Shown here: positions 8,234 to 16,094 of the stretch, piece after piece
Layout: each line of letters opens with the position of its first letter
Position numbering within the stretch: position 1 is the first letter of the stretch
Source: Ureibacillus sp. FSL W7-1570
GTDB taxonomy: Bacteria > Bacillota > Bacilli > Bacillales_A > Planococcaceae
Direction of reading: 5' to 3'
DNA: 64,000 nucleotides
Assembly: GCF_038593265.1 (NCBI RefSeq)
Contig: NZ_CP151979.1
Location: forward strand, 2,060,001-2,124,000
The notes under the pieces: model-generated
Told to the model about the DNA's origin: nothing
Databases searched by the model: none
The model's input: the letters and a program-made list of their open reading frames with translations, nothing else
Made by a program: the position numbers and the translations under genes

Positions 8234-9400
8234 ATGAAAAATATATCCTTATTGTTATCCATACAATTTCTCGTCTATTTGGGCTTTGGAATCATCATTC
8301 CTGTTTTGCCGGAAGTGGTTGTGGAAAATCAATGGAATGATGTTCATGTAGGCGGATTATTGACGGTTTATGCATTAGCCAGCTTCTTCACGGCCCCTTT
8401 CTGGGGAAACATTTCGGATAAAATCGGAAGAAAGCCATTGATACTGGTAGGTTTGGTCGGTTTTAGTTTAAGTTTTCTTATTTTCAGCCTATTTATCGAT
8501 CATTTATTCATTTTATACCTTTCCCGTTTTATTGGCGGTTTGTTCTCTGGTGCGCTCTATACTTCCGTTACTGGATATATCAGCGATGTTTCCACAAACG
8601 AAAACCGAAACAAATACATGGGACTTATGGGAATGACGATCGGTCTTGGATTCATCTTCGGACCGGCTGTAGGCGGTGTGCTCGGTGAAATTCAACTGCA
8701 CTTGCCGTTTACAATTTCTGCCGCATTGATTGCCGTTCTCTTTATTATTGCACTGATTTTGTTGAAAGAGCCGGAAAGAAAAGGGGAGGCAACGAAACGG
8801 GAACTGCTTCCAAAAGGGGCATCTACACTTTTTAAATATCGTGTCCGTTATTTATTCTTCTTTTCATTTTTCGTTACATTCATCTTAGCCGGTGTAGAAG
8901 CCACATTCCAGCTTTTCCAAATTGATCGCATCGATATCACACCGTCGCAATTAGGATCTTTATTTATGTTTAGCGGATTCGTCGATGCATTCGTTCAAGG
9001 AGGCATCATTCGTCGAATCAAAGATGGTACTGAAACAAAATGGTTATTTGCAGCTCAGATCATTTCTGCCATCGGACTGGTATTAATCACCATGACATCC
9101 GGTTTGGTAATGGCGGGTGTTGCTCTCTGTGTCTTCACAGCAGGAAATGCATTAGCCAGAACTTGTGTCGTTTCTTTAACGACGAAAGAATCCGGCGGAA
9201 AGTATGGTCTCGCTTCCGGACTTTCCTACTCCATGGATAACTTGGGAAGAATTATCGGCCCGCTGTTTTTTACCGGATTATTTAATTTCGGAACAAATCT
9301 GACTTATTATGTTGCAACAGTGATAGCCCTGATTGTAATCGGTTTAATTTTCTTCTTCAAACAGTCAAAGAAATCTCTTCGTGCAGAGTATGAAGGTTGA
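8234..9400 (+). CDS. MFS transporter, drug:H+ antiporter type
   Basis: Membrane transporter of 388 residues with about twelve membrane segments. The DHA1 motif A is present between segments 2 and 3 (GNISDKIGRKP), and the GAALGP-like motif C region appears as GFIFGPAVGGVLG near residue 140. This layout is that of the NorA/Bmr/TetA group, which export drugs or metabolites using the proton gradient; the substrate is not evident. The start has GGAAGATT before ATG. It is a single-gene unit with a terminator at 9457-9486 and no adjacent regulator. Confidence 0.82.
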   Translation: MKNISLLLSIQFLVYLGFGIIIPVLPEVVVENQWNDVHVGGLLTVYALASFFTAPFWGNISDKIGRKPLILVGLVGFSLSFLIFSLFIDHLFILYLSRFIGGLFSGALYTSVTGYISDVSTNENRNKYMGLMGMTIGLGFIFGPAVGGVLGEIQLHLPFTISAALIAVLFIIALILLKEPERKGEATKRELLPKGASTLFKYRVRYLFFFSFFVTFILAGVEATFQLFQIDRIDITPSQLGSLFMFSGFVDAFVQGGIIRRIKDGTETKWLFAAQIISAIGLVLITMTSGLVMAGVALCVFTAGNALARTCVVSLTTKESGGKYGLASGLSYSMDNLGRIIGPLFFTGLFNFGTNLTYYVATVIALIVIGLIFFFKQSKKSLRAEYEG

Positions 9401-9456
9401 TTGGATAAACTCCATTCAGAAACAACTTATCTTAAAAAAATTTGTAAAACTGATCT

Positions 9457-9486
9457 GTGCCTGGATTCTCCAGGCGCTTTTTTATC
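9457..9486 (+). terminator. Terminator after the MFS gene
   Basis: GCCTGG, ATTCT loop, CCAGGC, then GCTTTTTTAT. Confidence 0.8.
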
Positions 9487-9571
9487 AATAATTTTAAAAA
9501 ACATGTTAAATGGTGCATATATTTTTTATAAACGGTTATAAGAATATAAAAATTATGTTGGAGGATCAAAC

Positions 9572-10363
9572 TTGGACTTTTTACATTCATTCCCTCTGCC
9601 ATCCCAATTTGAAGGAATCCGAACAAGACTTGAAGCATCATCGTTGAAAACGATTAATATCTATCCTAAAATACAACAAACCGGTCTTACGGACAGCAAA
9701 TTTTCCGGGATTCCGTACTTGCCAAAAACAATGCACTATCCTAAAGACATTGATGGAAATCATTTGATTTTCCTTGCCCAAATAAATTTTGAACAAGTTC
9801 ATTCATTTCATCCTTTTCCTTCAAAAGGGATTTTACAATTTTTCATCTCCCCTTCTTTTGTTACATATCAGATGGGTGAAGAAATTTTTCAGCAATATTT
9901 TAAAGTGCGGTATTTTCCAACCATTTTGCCCGAAAAGGAACTGGCCACCGATTTTTCGTTCTTGCCAAAAACCACATACTCCCCGTTTAAACACCCGATG
10001 GCGCTTCGATTTATCAATTCGATCGAACCTGTCTCCGCCATGGATTATCGGCTGAAAAAATATATCGGCCTCGGTGATCTTACGAAGCGTCTTCATGACG
10101 GACGCACTCTTGAAGAACACTACTTTGAACATTTTTTGGGAGCGGAACATAAAATCGGCGGTTATCCATACTTTATTCACTACGATACCAGAAGTCATTC
10201 AACCCTTCTAAAGCGGTATGATACGCTGCTTTTACAAATCGTTTCGGATGATGAACAAAACATCATGTGGGGAGACTCGGGAATCATCAAGTTTTTTATC
10301 AATAGCAAAAAGCTCGCCCAAGGTGACTTTACTGATATTTATTTGCAAACTGAACAATACTGA
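9572..10363 (+). CDS. DUF1963 family protein (YwqG-like)
   Basis: A 263-residue soluble protein with the DUF1963 pattern: the SKFSGIPYLPKTMHYP segment near residue 45, the HLIFLAQINFEQV strand after it, LQFFISP, and towards the end the HKIGGYPYFIHYD and LLLQIVSDDEQNIMWGDSGIIKFFI segments typical of the family. The biochemical role of these proteins is not known. The start codon is TTG with a strong GGAGGATC site 8 bases before it. It is monocistronic, with a terminator directly after. Confidence 0.8.
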   Translation: MDFLHSFPLPSQFEGIRTRLEASSLKTINIYPKIQQTGLTDSKFSGIPYLPKTMHYPKDIDGNHLIFLAQINFEQVHSFHPFPSKGILQFFISPSFVTYQMGEEIFQQYFKVRYFPTILPEKELATDFSFLPKTTYSPFKHPMALRFINSIEPVSAMDYRLKKYIGLGDLTKRLHDGRTLEEHYFEHFLGAEHKIGGYPYFIHYDTRSHSTLLKRYDTLLLQIVSDDEQNIMWGDSGIIKFFINSKKLAQGDFTDIYLQTEQY

Positions 10364-10368
10364 TGATT

Positions 10369-10402
10369 GGGCAACCAACTGAAAAGAAGGTTGCCTTTTT
10401 AT
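10369..10402 (+). terminator. Terminator after the DUF1963 gene
   Basis: GGCAACC and GGTTGCC arms separated by AACTGAAAAGAA, then TTTTTATA. Confidence 0.8.
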
Positions 10403-10478
10403 ATACCAATAATTTCTATTTGAATGGTAATTAAGTTATAATGATATATAATAATGCGGGGGAGTAGGTGGGTATGGA

Positions 10479-11933
10479 ATGAGTGTCATCATTAATTCAA
10501 TTCCTTTCATTCCAATTTTATTTGTTTTAAATATTATTCTCGCCATCACCATTATCTTTTTGGAGAGAAGAGATGCATCTTCCACTTGGGCATGGATTCT
10601 TGTGCTATTTTTCCTGCCGTTACTTGGATTTATTTTATATTTAATGCTTGGCAGACAGTTGCGGAAAAAGCATTTGTTCCGCTGGGATGGCAAAAAGGAT
10701 ATTGGCATCGACAATTTAATTAAGTATCAAATTGATGCGCTTGAAAGTGATACTTTTCATTTTAATGAGGACTATGTGAAAAATTATAAAAACCTCATTC
10801 AAATGAACCTGATTACCGGAGACGCAGTCCTGACCCAAGACAATAAGATCCGGATCTTTGATGATGGGGTCGAAAAATTCCAATCTTTGATCAATGATAT
10901 CTCCAATGCCAAAGATCATATTCACATACAATATTACATTTTTAAGCTCGATAATTTAGGGCAAAGAATTTATGATGTGCTGAAAAAGAAAGCAAAACAA
11001 GGGGTTAAGGTCCGAATCCTGTACGATGAAATGGGGTCAAGGGGAATCAAAAAAAGACAATTTAAAGAGCTGATTGAATTGGGCGGAGAAGTTGAAGTCT
11101 TTTTCCCTTCCATTTTCCCCCTACTGAATCCGCGGCTGAATTTCAGAAACCACCGGAAAATCGTGGTGATTGATGGCCGTATCGGATACATTGGCGGATT
11201 CAATGTCGGTGATGAATATATCGGTTTGAACAGCAAATTCGGTTATTGGAGAGATACCCATCTGCGCATTGAAGGCAGTTCGGTTCATCCTCTTCAAACG
11301 CGGTTTATATTGGATTGGAACCAGGCGAGCGAACATAAAATCGAATATGCGGAACGCTATTTTCCGGCCATCCCGAAAAAAGGGGATGTGGCAATGCAAA
11401 TCATCTCCAGCGGCCCGGATACGGATTGGCCTGCCATTAAAAATGCTTATTTGAAATTATTGATGGAAGCGAAACGGTATATTTATATACAAACCCCCTA
11501 TTTTATTCCGGATAACAGTTTCTTGAATGCCATAGAAGTCGCCAGCCTTTCCGGGATTGATGTGCGCATCATGATTCCAAACAAACCTGACCATATGTTC
11601 GTTTATTGGGCCACGTATTCCTACATCGGTGAATTGTTGAAGGCAGGGGCGAAAGTCTATATTTATGACAAAGGTTTCATTCATGCGAAAATGATCGTCA
11701 TCGATGACGAAGCCGCTTCAGTCGGCACTGCCAACATTGATGTCCGCAGTTTCAGATTGAACTTTGAAGTTAATGCATTTATCTATGATCGTCAAATTTC
11801 CCATGAATTGGCCGAAATCTTTGAAAAGGATATTTTGGATTCCCGGGAATTGACTTTGGAGCATTATGATAACCGTTCATATGGCATTAAATTCAAAGAA
11901 TCCATTTCAAGGCTGCTCTCCCCGATCCTATAA
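10479..11933 (+). CDS. cls: Cardiolipin synthase (phospholipase D superfamily)
   Basis: Condenses two phosphatidylglycerols to cardiolipin plus glycerol at the membrane. At 484 residues it has the usual length: two N-terminal membrane segments, then two phospholipase D domains. The HKD motifs are both intact, NHRKIVVIDGRIGYIGG near residue 225 and FIHAKMIVIDDEAASVGTAN near residue 400. The ATG follows a GGAGTAGGTGGG region. A symmetrical hairpin follows the stop codon and separates it from the convergent carboxypeptidase gene. Confidence 0.93.
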   Translation: MSVIINSIPFIPILFVLNIILAITIIFLERRDASSTWAWILVLFFLPLLGFILYLMLGRQLRKKHLFRWDGKKDIGIDNLIKYQIDALESDTFHFNEDYVKNYKNLIQMNLITGDAVLTQDNKIRIFDDGVEKFQSLINDISNAKDHIHIQYYIFKLDNLGQRIYDVLKKKAKQGVKVRILYDEMGSRGIKKRQFKELIELGGEVEVFFPSIFPLLNPRLNFRNHRKIVVIDGRIGYIGGFNVGDEYIGLNSKFGYWRDTHLRIEGSSVHPLQTRFILDWNQASEHKIEYAERYFPAIPKKGDVAMQIISSGPDTDWPAIKNAYLKLLMEAKRYIYIQTPYFIPDNSFLNAIEVASLSGIDVRIMIPNKPDHMFVYWATYSYIGELLKAGAKVYIYDKGFIHAKMIVIDDEAASVGTANIDVRSFRLNFEVNAFIYDRQISHELAEIFEKDILDSRELTLEHYDNRSYGIKFKESISRLLSPIL

Positions 11934-11991
11934 AAAAGAATTCGTTTCTCCAAAAGGGACTTTTACCCTTGGAAAAACGAATTCTTTTTAT
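11932..11991. terminator. Bidirectional terminator between cls and the carboxypeptidase
   Basis: AAAAAAGAATTCGTTT pairs with AAACGAATTCTTTTT, with an inner CCAAAAGGG/CCCTTGG stem. A and T tracts flank both sides. Confidence 0.85.
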
Positions 11992-12875
11992 TAATTAATC
12001 CCCAAATATTCTTCTAATGTCAGTCCGGAATCTTTTACTTTCGTGGCAAGCTCCACTCCTAAATAACGGAAATGCCATGCTTCATACATATAGCCTGTAA
12101 TATGTTCTTTCCCCTTCGGATATCTTAATATGAATCCGTATTTATGAGCATTTTCAGCAAGCCATTTGCCGGCAGGCGACTCTCCAAATGCTTCTTCCAA
12201 CCATAAATCTTCCCGCCCTTTTTCTCCAATATCAAAGGCGAGCCCTGTCTGGTGTTCGGAATATCCTGGACGCGCGCTGTAGCGGTCCGCCTTTTCTTTT
12301 CCATCCCTCGCTACATAATTGTTATAAAGCGTCGCTTGATATTCATAAGAACGATAGGTGCTGAATGCCACTAACTCAAATCCTTGTTTTTTTGCATCTT
12401 GCGCCATTTTTTCAAAGGCTGCCCGGGCTTCTTTGTTTTCCCCTGGAGCAAAATCCTTTGGAAGCGGATATTTTTTATTGGCGATCAGCACGCCTTGAAT
12501 ATACGTCGGCTTAGTTGGAAGTTGTTGACCTTCAATATATCCGTTGTTCCCTTTTGTTCCCTGCTCTTTTTGCTGTTGTTCAGTTTTAGGTTGTTGTTGT
12601 TCCGGCTGTTTGACTTGCGGTTGTTCCTGCGGTTCTTCTTTTGAAGGAGTGGCTTCTTCCTGCAATTCGCCGGATTTGTCCTTTTCTTCCTGAGGTTCTT
12701 CTTTATCTGCCTCATTTTCTTTTTCTTCAGGACTTACGGCAACATTTTCTTCCTCATCCTTCAATGACTCATTTGCATCGCGGTTCATATTGACGGCCAA
12801 TATAATCGCCACGATGGCAACCACCGCCACAAGCAATGAACCGATCAGTATATAATTCTTTTTGTTATTTTTCAT
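11991..12875 (-). CDS. D-alanyl-D-alanine carboxypeptidase, VanY/M15B family
   Basis: Membrane-anchored zinc peptidase that trims peptidoglycan stem peptides. The first 30 residues hold one hydrophobic segment (signal anchor), residues 35-115 form a low-complexity Glu/Gln/Lys/Pro linker, and the rest is a VanY domain. The metal and catalytic motifs are present: SEHQTGLAFDIG with zinc ligands His and Asp, and AWHFRYLG with the third ligand His. A ribosome site AGGTGAT precedes the ATG. The long charged linker would let the catalytic domain reach into the wall. Absence of vanR/S or vanX nearby argues for a housekeeping rather than a resistance role. Confidence 0.88.
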   Translation of the reverse strand: MKNNKKNYILIGSLLVAVVAIVAIILAVNMNRDANESLKDEEENVAVSPEEKENEADKEEPQEEKDKSGELQEEATPSKEEPQEQPQVKQPEQQQPKTEQQQKEQGTKGNNGYIEGQQLPTKPTYIQGVLIANKKYPLPKDFAPGENKEARAAFEKMAQDAKKQGFELVAFSTYRSYEYQATLYNNYVARDGKEKADRYSARPGYSEHQTGLAFDIGEKGREDLWLEEAFGESPAGKWLAENAHKYGFILRYPKGKEHITGYMYEAWHFRYLGVELATKVKDSGLTLEEYLGIN

Positions 12876-12943
12876 ATCATCACCTGATTCCGTCCTATCT
12901 GAAAAATTTGCTCTTTTATTTTATCACTAATTTCATAGTTTTA

Positions 12944-12984
12944 CTGCAAAAAAATGAGCCGAGCCGTAAAGACTCGACCTTTGT
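12944..12984 (-). terminator. Terminator after yidC
   Basis: On the minus strand GTCGAG pairs with CTCGGC around TCTTTACGG, followed by TCATTTTTTT. Confidence 0.7.
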
Positions 12985-12986
12985 GC

Positions 12987-13745
12987 TTATTTTGCTTGTT
13001 CAACAGGATGTTCGGAATAATATTTTCTTCCCAAGTAAGTTTGGAATATAAGCAATAAACCGCTGACAGACCAATATAAAGGTAAAGCAGCCATTGATGA
13101 AAGCGAGAAAACGACAATCATGATCGGCGAAATATAAACCATCATCTTCATTTGCTGCTTTTGGGCTTCCGGAACTGTCCATAATGAGACTTTTGCCTGA
13201 ACGAAATAAACAAGTCCCGCAATGGCTGTAATAATGAGATCAGGGTTTCCTAAATTGAACCATAAAAATTTATGGGACAGCACTTCATCGGAATAGCGGA
13301 TGGCAAAATATAATCCCATGATGATCGGTGTTTGAATCAAAATAGGCAAGCAACCTAAATTCAATGGATTGATATTGTGTTCGCGGTATAAGGCCATCAT
13401 TTCCTGTTGCACTTTCATTTGTTCTTCTTTTGTTTTCGCCTTTTTCAATCTTTCCTGGATCTCATCCATTTTCGGTTTGATGATATCCATTTTGGATTTC
13501 ATGATGGATTGTTGACGATAATTGCGCAACATAAAAGGCATCAAAATGAGGCGGACAAAAATTGTAATCGCAATGATGGCCAATCCGTAACTGCCGCCGA
13601 ACCATTCGCCCAACGTATTCAATAACCAATCCATCGGCTTGACAAATGTGTGGTAAAAGAATCCTTCTTGATTTTCAACTGCTTGGCACCCCGACAAAAC
13701 AAACAGCGCAATGCCGAAAAGTAAAAATAACATTATTTTCTTCAT
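12987..13745 (-). CDS. yidC: Membrane protein insertase YidC/Oxa1, lipoprotein form
   Basis: Inserts proteins into the membrane and helps fold them, alone or with SecYEG. The 252-residue protein starts with a lipoprotein signal peptide (lipobox LSGC near residue 19) and has the five membrane segments of Gram-positive YidC. The conserved Arg of the hydrophilic groove is in FVRLILMPF, followed by the charged cytoplasmic loop MDEIQERLKKAKTKEEQ and the NPLNLGCLPILIQ segment. It is not next to rnpA or jag, so this is probably the second paralogue (YqjG/YidC2 rather than SpoIIIJ). It has its own promoter at 13794-13822. Confidence 0.9.
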   Translation of the reverse strand: MKKIMLFLLFGIALFVLSGCQAVENQEGFFYHTFVKPMDWLLNTLGEWFGGSYGLAIIAITIFVRLILMPFMLRNYRQQSIMKSKMDIIKPKMDEIQERLKKAKTKEEQMKVQQEMMALYREHNINPLNLGCLPILIQTPIIMGLYFAIRYSDEVLSHKFLWFNLGNPDLIITAIAGLVYFVQAKVSLWTVPEAQKQQMKMMVYISPIMIVVFSLSSMAALPLYWSVSGLLLIFQTYLGRKYYSEHPVEQAK

Positions 13746-13793
13746 TTTTCCACCTACTAATTATTTTTCACTAAGTTGAAGTATACGGAATAA

Positions 13794-13822
13794 ACATTAT
13801 AATTTCAAATAGCAGGTGTCAA
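13794..13822 (-). promoter_or_regulatory. Sigma-A promoter of yidC
   Basis: TTGACA (13822-13817), 17-base spacer, TAATGT (13799-13794), about 50 bases before the yidC start. The leader is too short for a MifM-type regulatory peptide gene. Confidence 0.7.
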
Positions 13823-13835
13823 AATGAACAGCATC

Positions 13836-14648
13836 TTATTTTTCTTTTTCGACATTCGCTGTTTCCGGAAATTCGAATCGATAAAATTCATGATGCAATT
13901 CATCTCTGAAGTGTTTTGGCGTAACTCCCGTATACTTCTTAAAAATTCGAGTAAAATAGCTTTGATTGCAAAAATGAAATTGTTCAGAAATTGAAGTGAT
14001 GCTTTTATTCGTATGTCTCAAATAATATTGCGACTCTTCAACTCTTCTCACATTTAAATATTCCACCAACGTGATCCCGACATGTTCTCGGAAAATGCGG
14101 GAAAGATGGCTTGTACTAATGTGGAATTTTTGTGCGATACTTTCTACCGTCAAGTCATTTTCCAATTCATCATTTATGTACATGATGACTTTGTTGACTG
14201 TTTGATGGCGGAATGTAGGCTGTTTCCGGTCGGCGATAAAACTTACATAGAAGTCGATCAACTCATCTGCAAATTGTAAAAATTCCGCATCCTTCATTTT
14301 ATTTTGAATCATGTCAATGCAAGCAACATTAAAGGCAAAAGCTTTTTTCGAAGGCACTTGGTTCTCCATAAGCTTTCTAGCAACTATGGACGAAAGGGTC
14401 ATAAAATAATTTCTTACTTCTTTAATGACTTGTTTTCCAAAACGAATCGATAAAATATCAATAATTTCATGCAATGACTTTTTTGCTTTTTCCGCCTCTA
14501 AATGAAATATTTCAAACAACAGTTTTGATTCAATATTAAAAAAGTCTTCAATCCCATTATATTGATTAATACTATCAATTTCCTGAAAATATCGTTTCGA
14601 AATTGTTTCAGAAATTGAATGTTGCTGTAACTGCATCATTAACCCCAT
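13836..14648 (-). CDS. AraC-family transcriptional regulator
   Basis: The C-terminal 100 residues hold two helix-turn-helix units of the AraC/XylS type: ESIAQKFHISTSHLSRIFRE and SISEQFHFCNQSYFTRIFKKYTGVTPKHFR, the second being the family signature. The N-terminal 160 residues (QHSISETISKRYFQEIDSI onward) are helical and I cannot assign them to a ligand-binding family; they lack the cupin pattern. The ATG at 14648 has only a weak upstream site (GAAAGATGGGGTTA), so ATG codons slightly downstream remain possible. The long AT-rich region to its right is a likely divergent control region with the LytTR gene. Its target is unknown. Confidence 0.85.
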   Translation of the reverse strand: MGLMMQLQQHSISETISKRYFQEIDSINQYNGIEDFFNIESKLLFEIFHLEAEKAKKSLHEIIDILSIRFGKQVIKEVRNYFMTLSSIVARKLMENQVPSKKAFAFNVACIDMIQNKMKDAEFLQFADELIDFYVSFIADRKQPTFRHQTVNKVIMYINDELENDLTVESIAQKFHISTSHLSRIFREHVGITLVEYLNVRRVEESQYYLRHTNKSITSISEQFHFCNQSYFTRIFKKYTGVTPKHFRDELHHEFYRFEFPETANVEKEK

Positions 14649-15118
14649 CTTTCTTCAGAATGAAATTTGCATCATATGTCCATAATCACTATACTGGTAT
14701 ATTCAGCGTAAATCTGATAAAAATAAAAAAATTTTAACATGCGAAAGGTGCCTTTTTGAGTATAAAATGCTAAAATTTTATCTATTATCGCAAAAAAATT
14801 CAAAAATTTAAATAATTATTTATAACTAAAGTGAATATTACCATAATTTTCGTTTTTTTTTCAACACTATTTAGCAAATTAAATTACTGAAAAATATTAT
14901 ATATTGTTTACACTATGTAAAATATCATAAATGCATAAAAAAATACTAAAAAAATATTGCTAAAATGTTTTAAAATAAACTATGCTATTGTTCAAGAAAA
15001 AATAAATTTCATTACAAAATGTTCTCACAATTATACATTCTTCTCTATTTCATTTCTAAAAATATGTAGTAAAATAAAAATATTAAAACATTAATGTGGA
15101 CAAACGAGGTGTTTAAAA
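14649..15118. other. AT-rich divergent control region
   Basis: About 470 very AT-rich bases between the AraC and LytTR genes, with no reading frame. A 15-base palindrome TTTACACTATGTAAA lies at 14907-14921. A plausible promoter for the plus-strand gene is TTGCTA (14957-14962), 18-base spacer, TATGCT (14981-14986). The length and AT content suit binding of several regulators, but no family-specific operator can be named by eye. Confidence 0.45.
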
Positions 15119-15769
15119 GTGGATCCAAAAGAAATAGAAGAAATTATGGATGTGATTAAAGAATTCTTCCCGGAAAATACATCCATCGCTATTTCAGATA
15201 CTAAAGAATATATATATTATCAGCCAAGTAAACTTGTAGACTTGAAAATTAAACCTGGTGATCCGATCAAAGAAGGTTCTGCTGCCTATAAAGCGATACA
15301 GTACGGAAAAAAAATCAACACTTACATCGAATCGGATGTTTTTGGAGTCCCTTACTACGGAATGAGCATTCCTTTAATCACTGAAGGAGAAATTAAAGGG
15401 GCAGTCACTGCTATTTTCCCTCAAAAGCCATCACCATTTTTGACAAACTACATCACAATTAAAATCGATGACTGCTGGTACCCAATCAAACATAATGAAG
15501 TTGTTTATTTGGAAACCCAACTTCGCAAAACTTTCGTCAAAACAATGGATAAAGAAGGATTCCATCGTTTAAATCTCAGCGATCTTGAGTTATTCCTGTC
15601 CAGCGACCATTTCATTCGTTGCCATCGCTCTTACATTGTGAATATTGATTTTATCGATGAAATTCAACCTGATTCCCATTCGACATTCCTTTTAGTGATG
15701 AGAGATGGAACAAGAATTCCTGTAAGCCAAAGATATGCAAGCTACTTCCGTCGTTCATTGGGATTCTGA
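15119..15769 (+). CDS. PAS-like sensor domain fused to LytTR DNA-binding domain
   Basis: A one-component regulator of 216 residues. The N-terminal 100 residues (DTKEYIYYQPSKLVDLKI, VGVPYYGMSIPL-like segment, IKGAVTAIFP) look like the single PAS/cache-like sensor domain found in some soluble chemoreceptors, probably binding a small metabolite. The C-terminal half is a LytTR domain (DDCWYPIKHNEVVYLET, HRLNLSDLELFLSSDHFIRCHRSYIVN, then RIPVSQRYASYFRR). There is no receiver domain or phospho-Asp site. The start is GTG after GAGGTG. It ends with its own terminator and precedes the CoA-transferase by 325 bases, so control of that gene is a reasonable inference. Confidence 0.8.
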   Translation: MDPKEIEEIMDVIKEFFPENTSIAISDTKEYIYYQPSKLVDLKIKPGDPIKEGSAAYKAIQYGKKINTYIESDVFGVPYYGMSIPLITEGEIKGAVTAIFPQKPSPFLTNYITIKIDDCWYPIKHNEVVYLETQLRKTFVKTMDKEGFHRLNLSDLELFLSSDHFIRCHRSYIVNIDFIDEIQPDSHSTFLLVMRDGTRIPVSQRYASYFRRSLGF

Positions 15770-15811
15770 TTTGGTATCAAATATATATGGCTTCTCTTTC
15801 TATTTCTATGG

Positions 15812-15858
15812 TAAAAAAATCACCATTTTTCCGAAACGGAAAATGGTGATTTTTTGTC
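15812..15858 (+). terminator. Terminator after the LytTR gene
   Basis: AAAAAAATCACCATTTTTCCG pairs with CGGAAAATGGTGATTTTTT around AAA. Confidence 0.85.
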
Positions 15859-16094
15859 CTTTCAATTTGTTATTAAGTTTACCGAATCTTGGTTTTCCAA
15901 AATAATATATTTGTCGAAAAATCTCGTATTTTCTCGTTAATACTTTTATTAAGCATTTTCATGCAACACATGAAGATTGTGTGACAAAGACGTGCTATTA
16001 TTAATTTACTCTTGAGCGCAGTTTAATTGCTCGCCCAATATACTGAAAATTCTTACAAAGTTTTCTCTGTATAACAAATAAAGGGGAGGATACT
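15859..16094. promoter_or_regulatory. Leader/promoter region of the CoA-transferase gene
   Basis: About 235 bases following the LytTR terminator and preceding the CoA-transferase. It ends in a strong GGGGAGG ribosome site. An extended -10-like TGCTATTAT lies near 15992-16000 but no good -35 partner is seen, which would fit a promoter that needs an activator. No riboswitch fold was recognised. Confidence 0.35.

Noticed and set aside
13746-13835. mifM-type arrest peptide upstream of yidC
   Set aside because: Only 90 bases lie between the neighbouring stop codon and yidC, and they contain the promoter rather than a reading frame.
14907-14921. Palindrome TTTACACTATGTAAA as a LytTR or cre site
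   Set aside because: LytTR sites are direct, not inverted, repeats, and the sequence does not fit the cre consensus; left as an unnamed palindrome.
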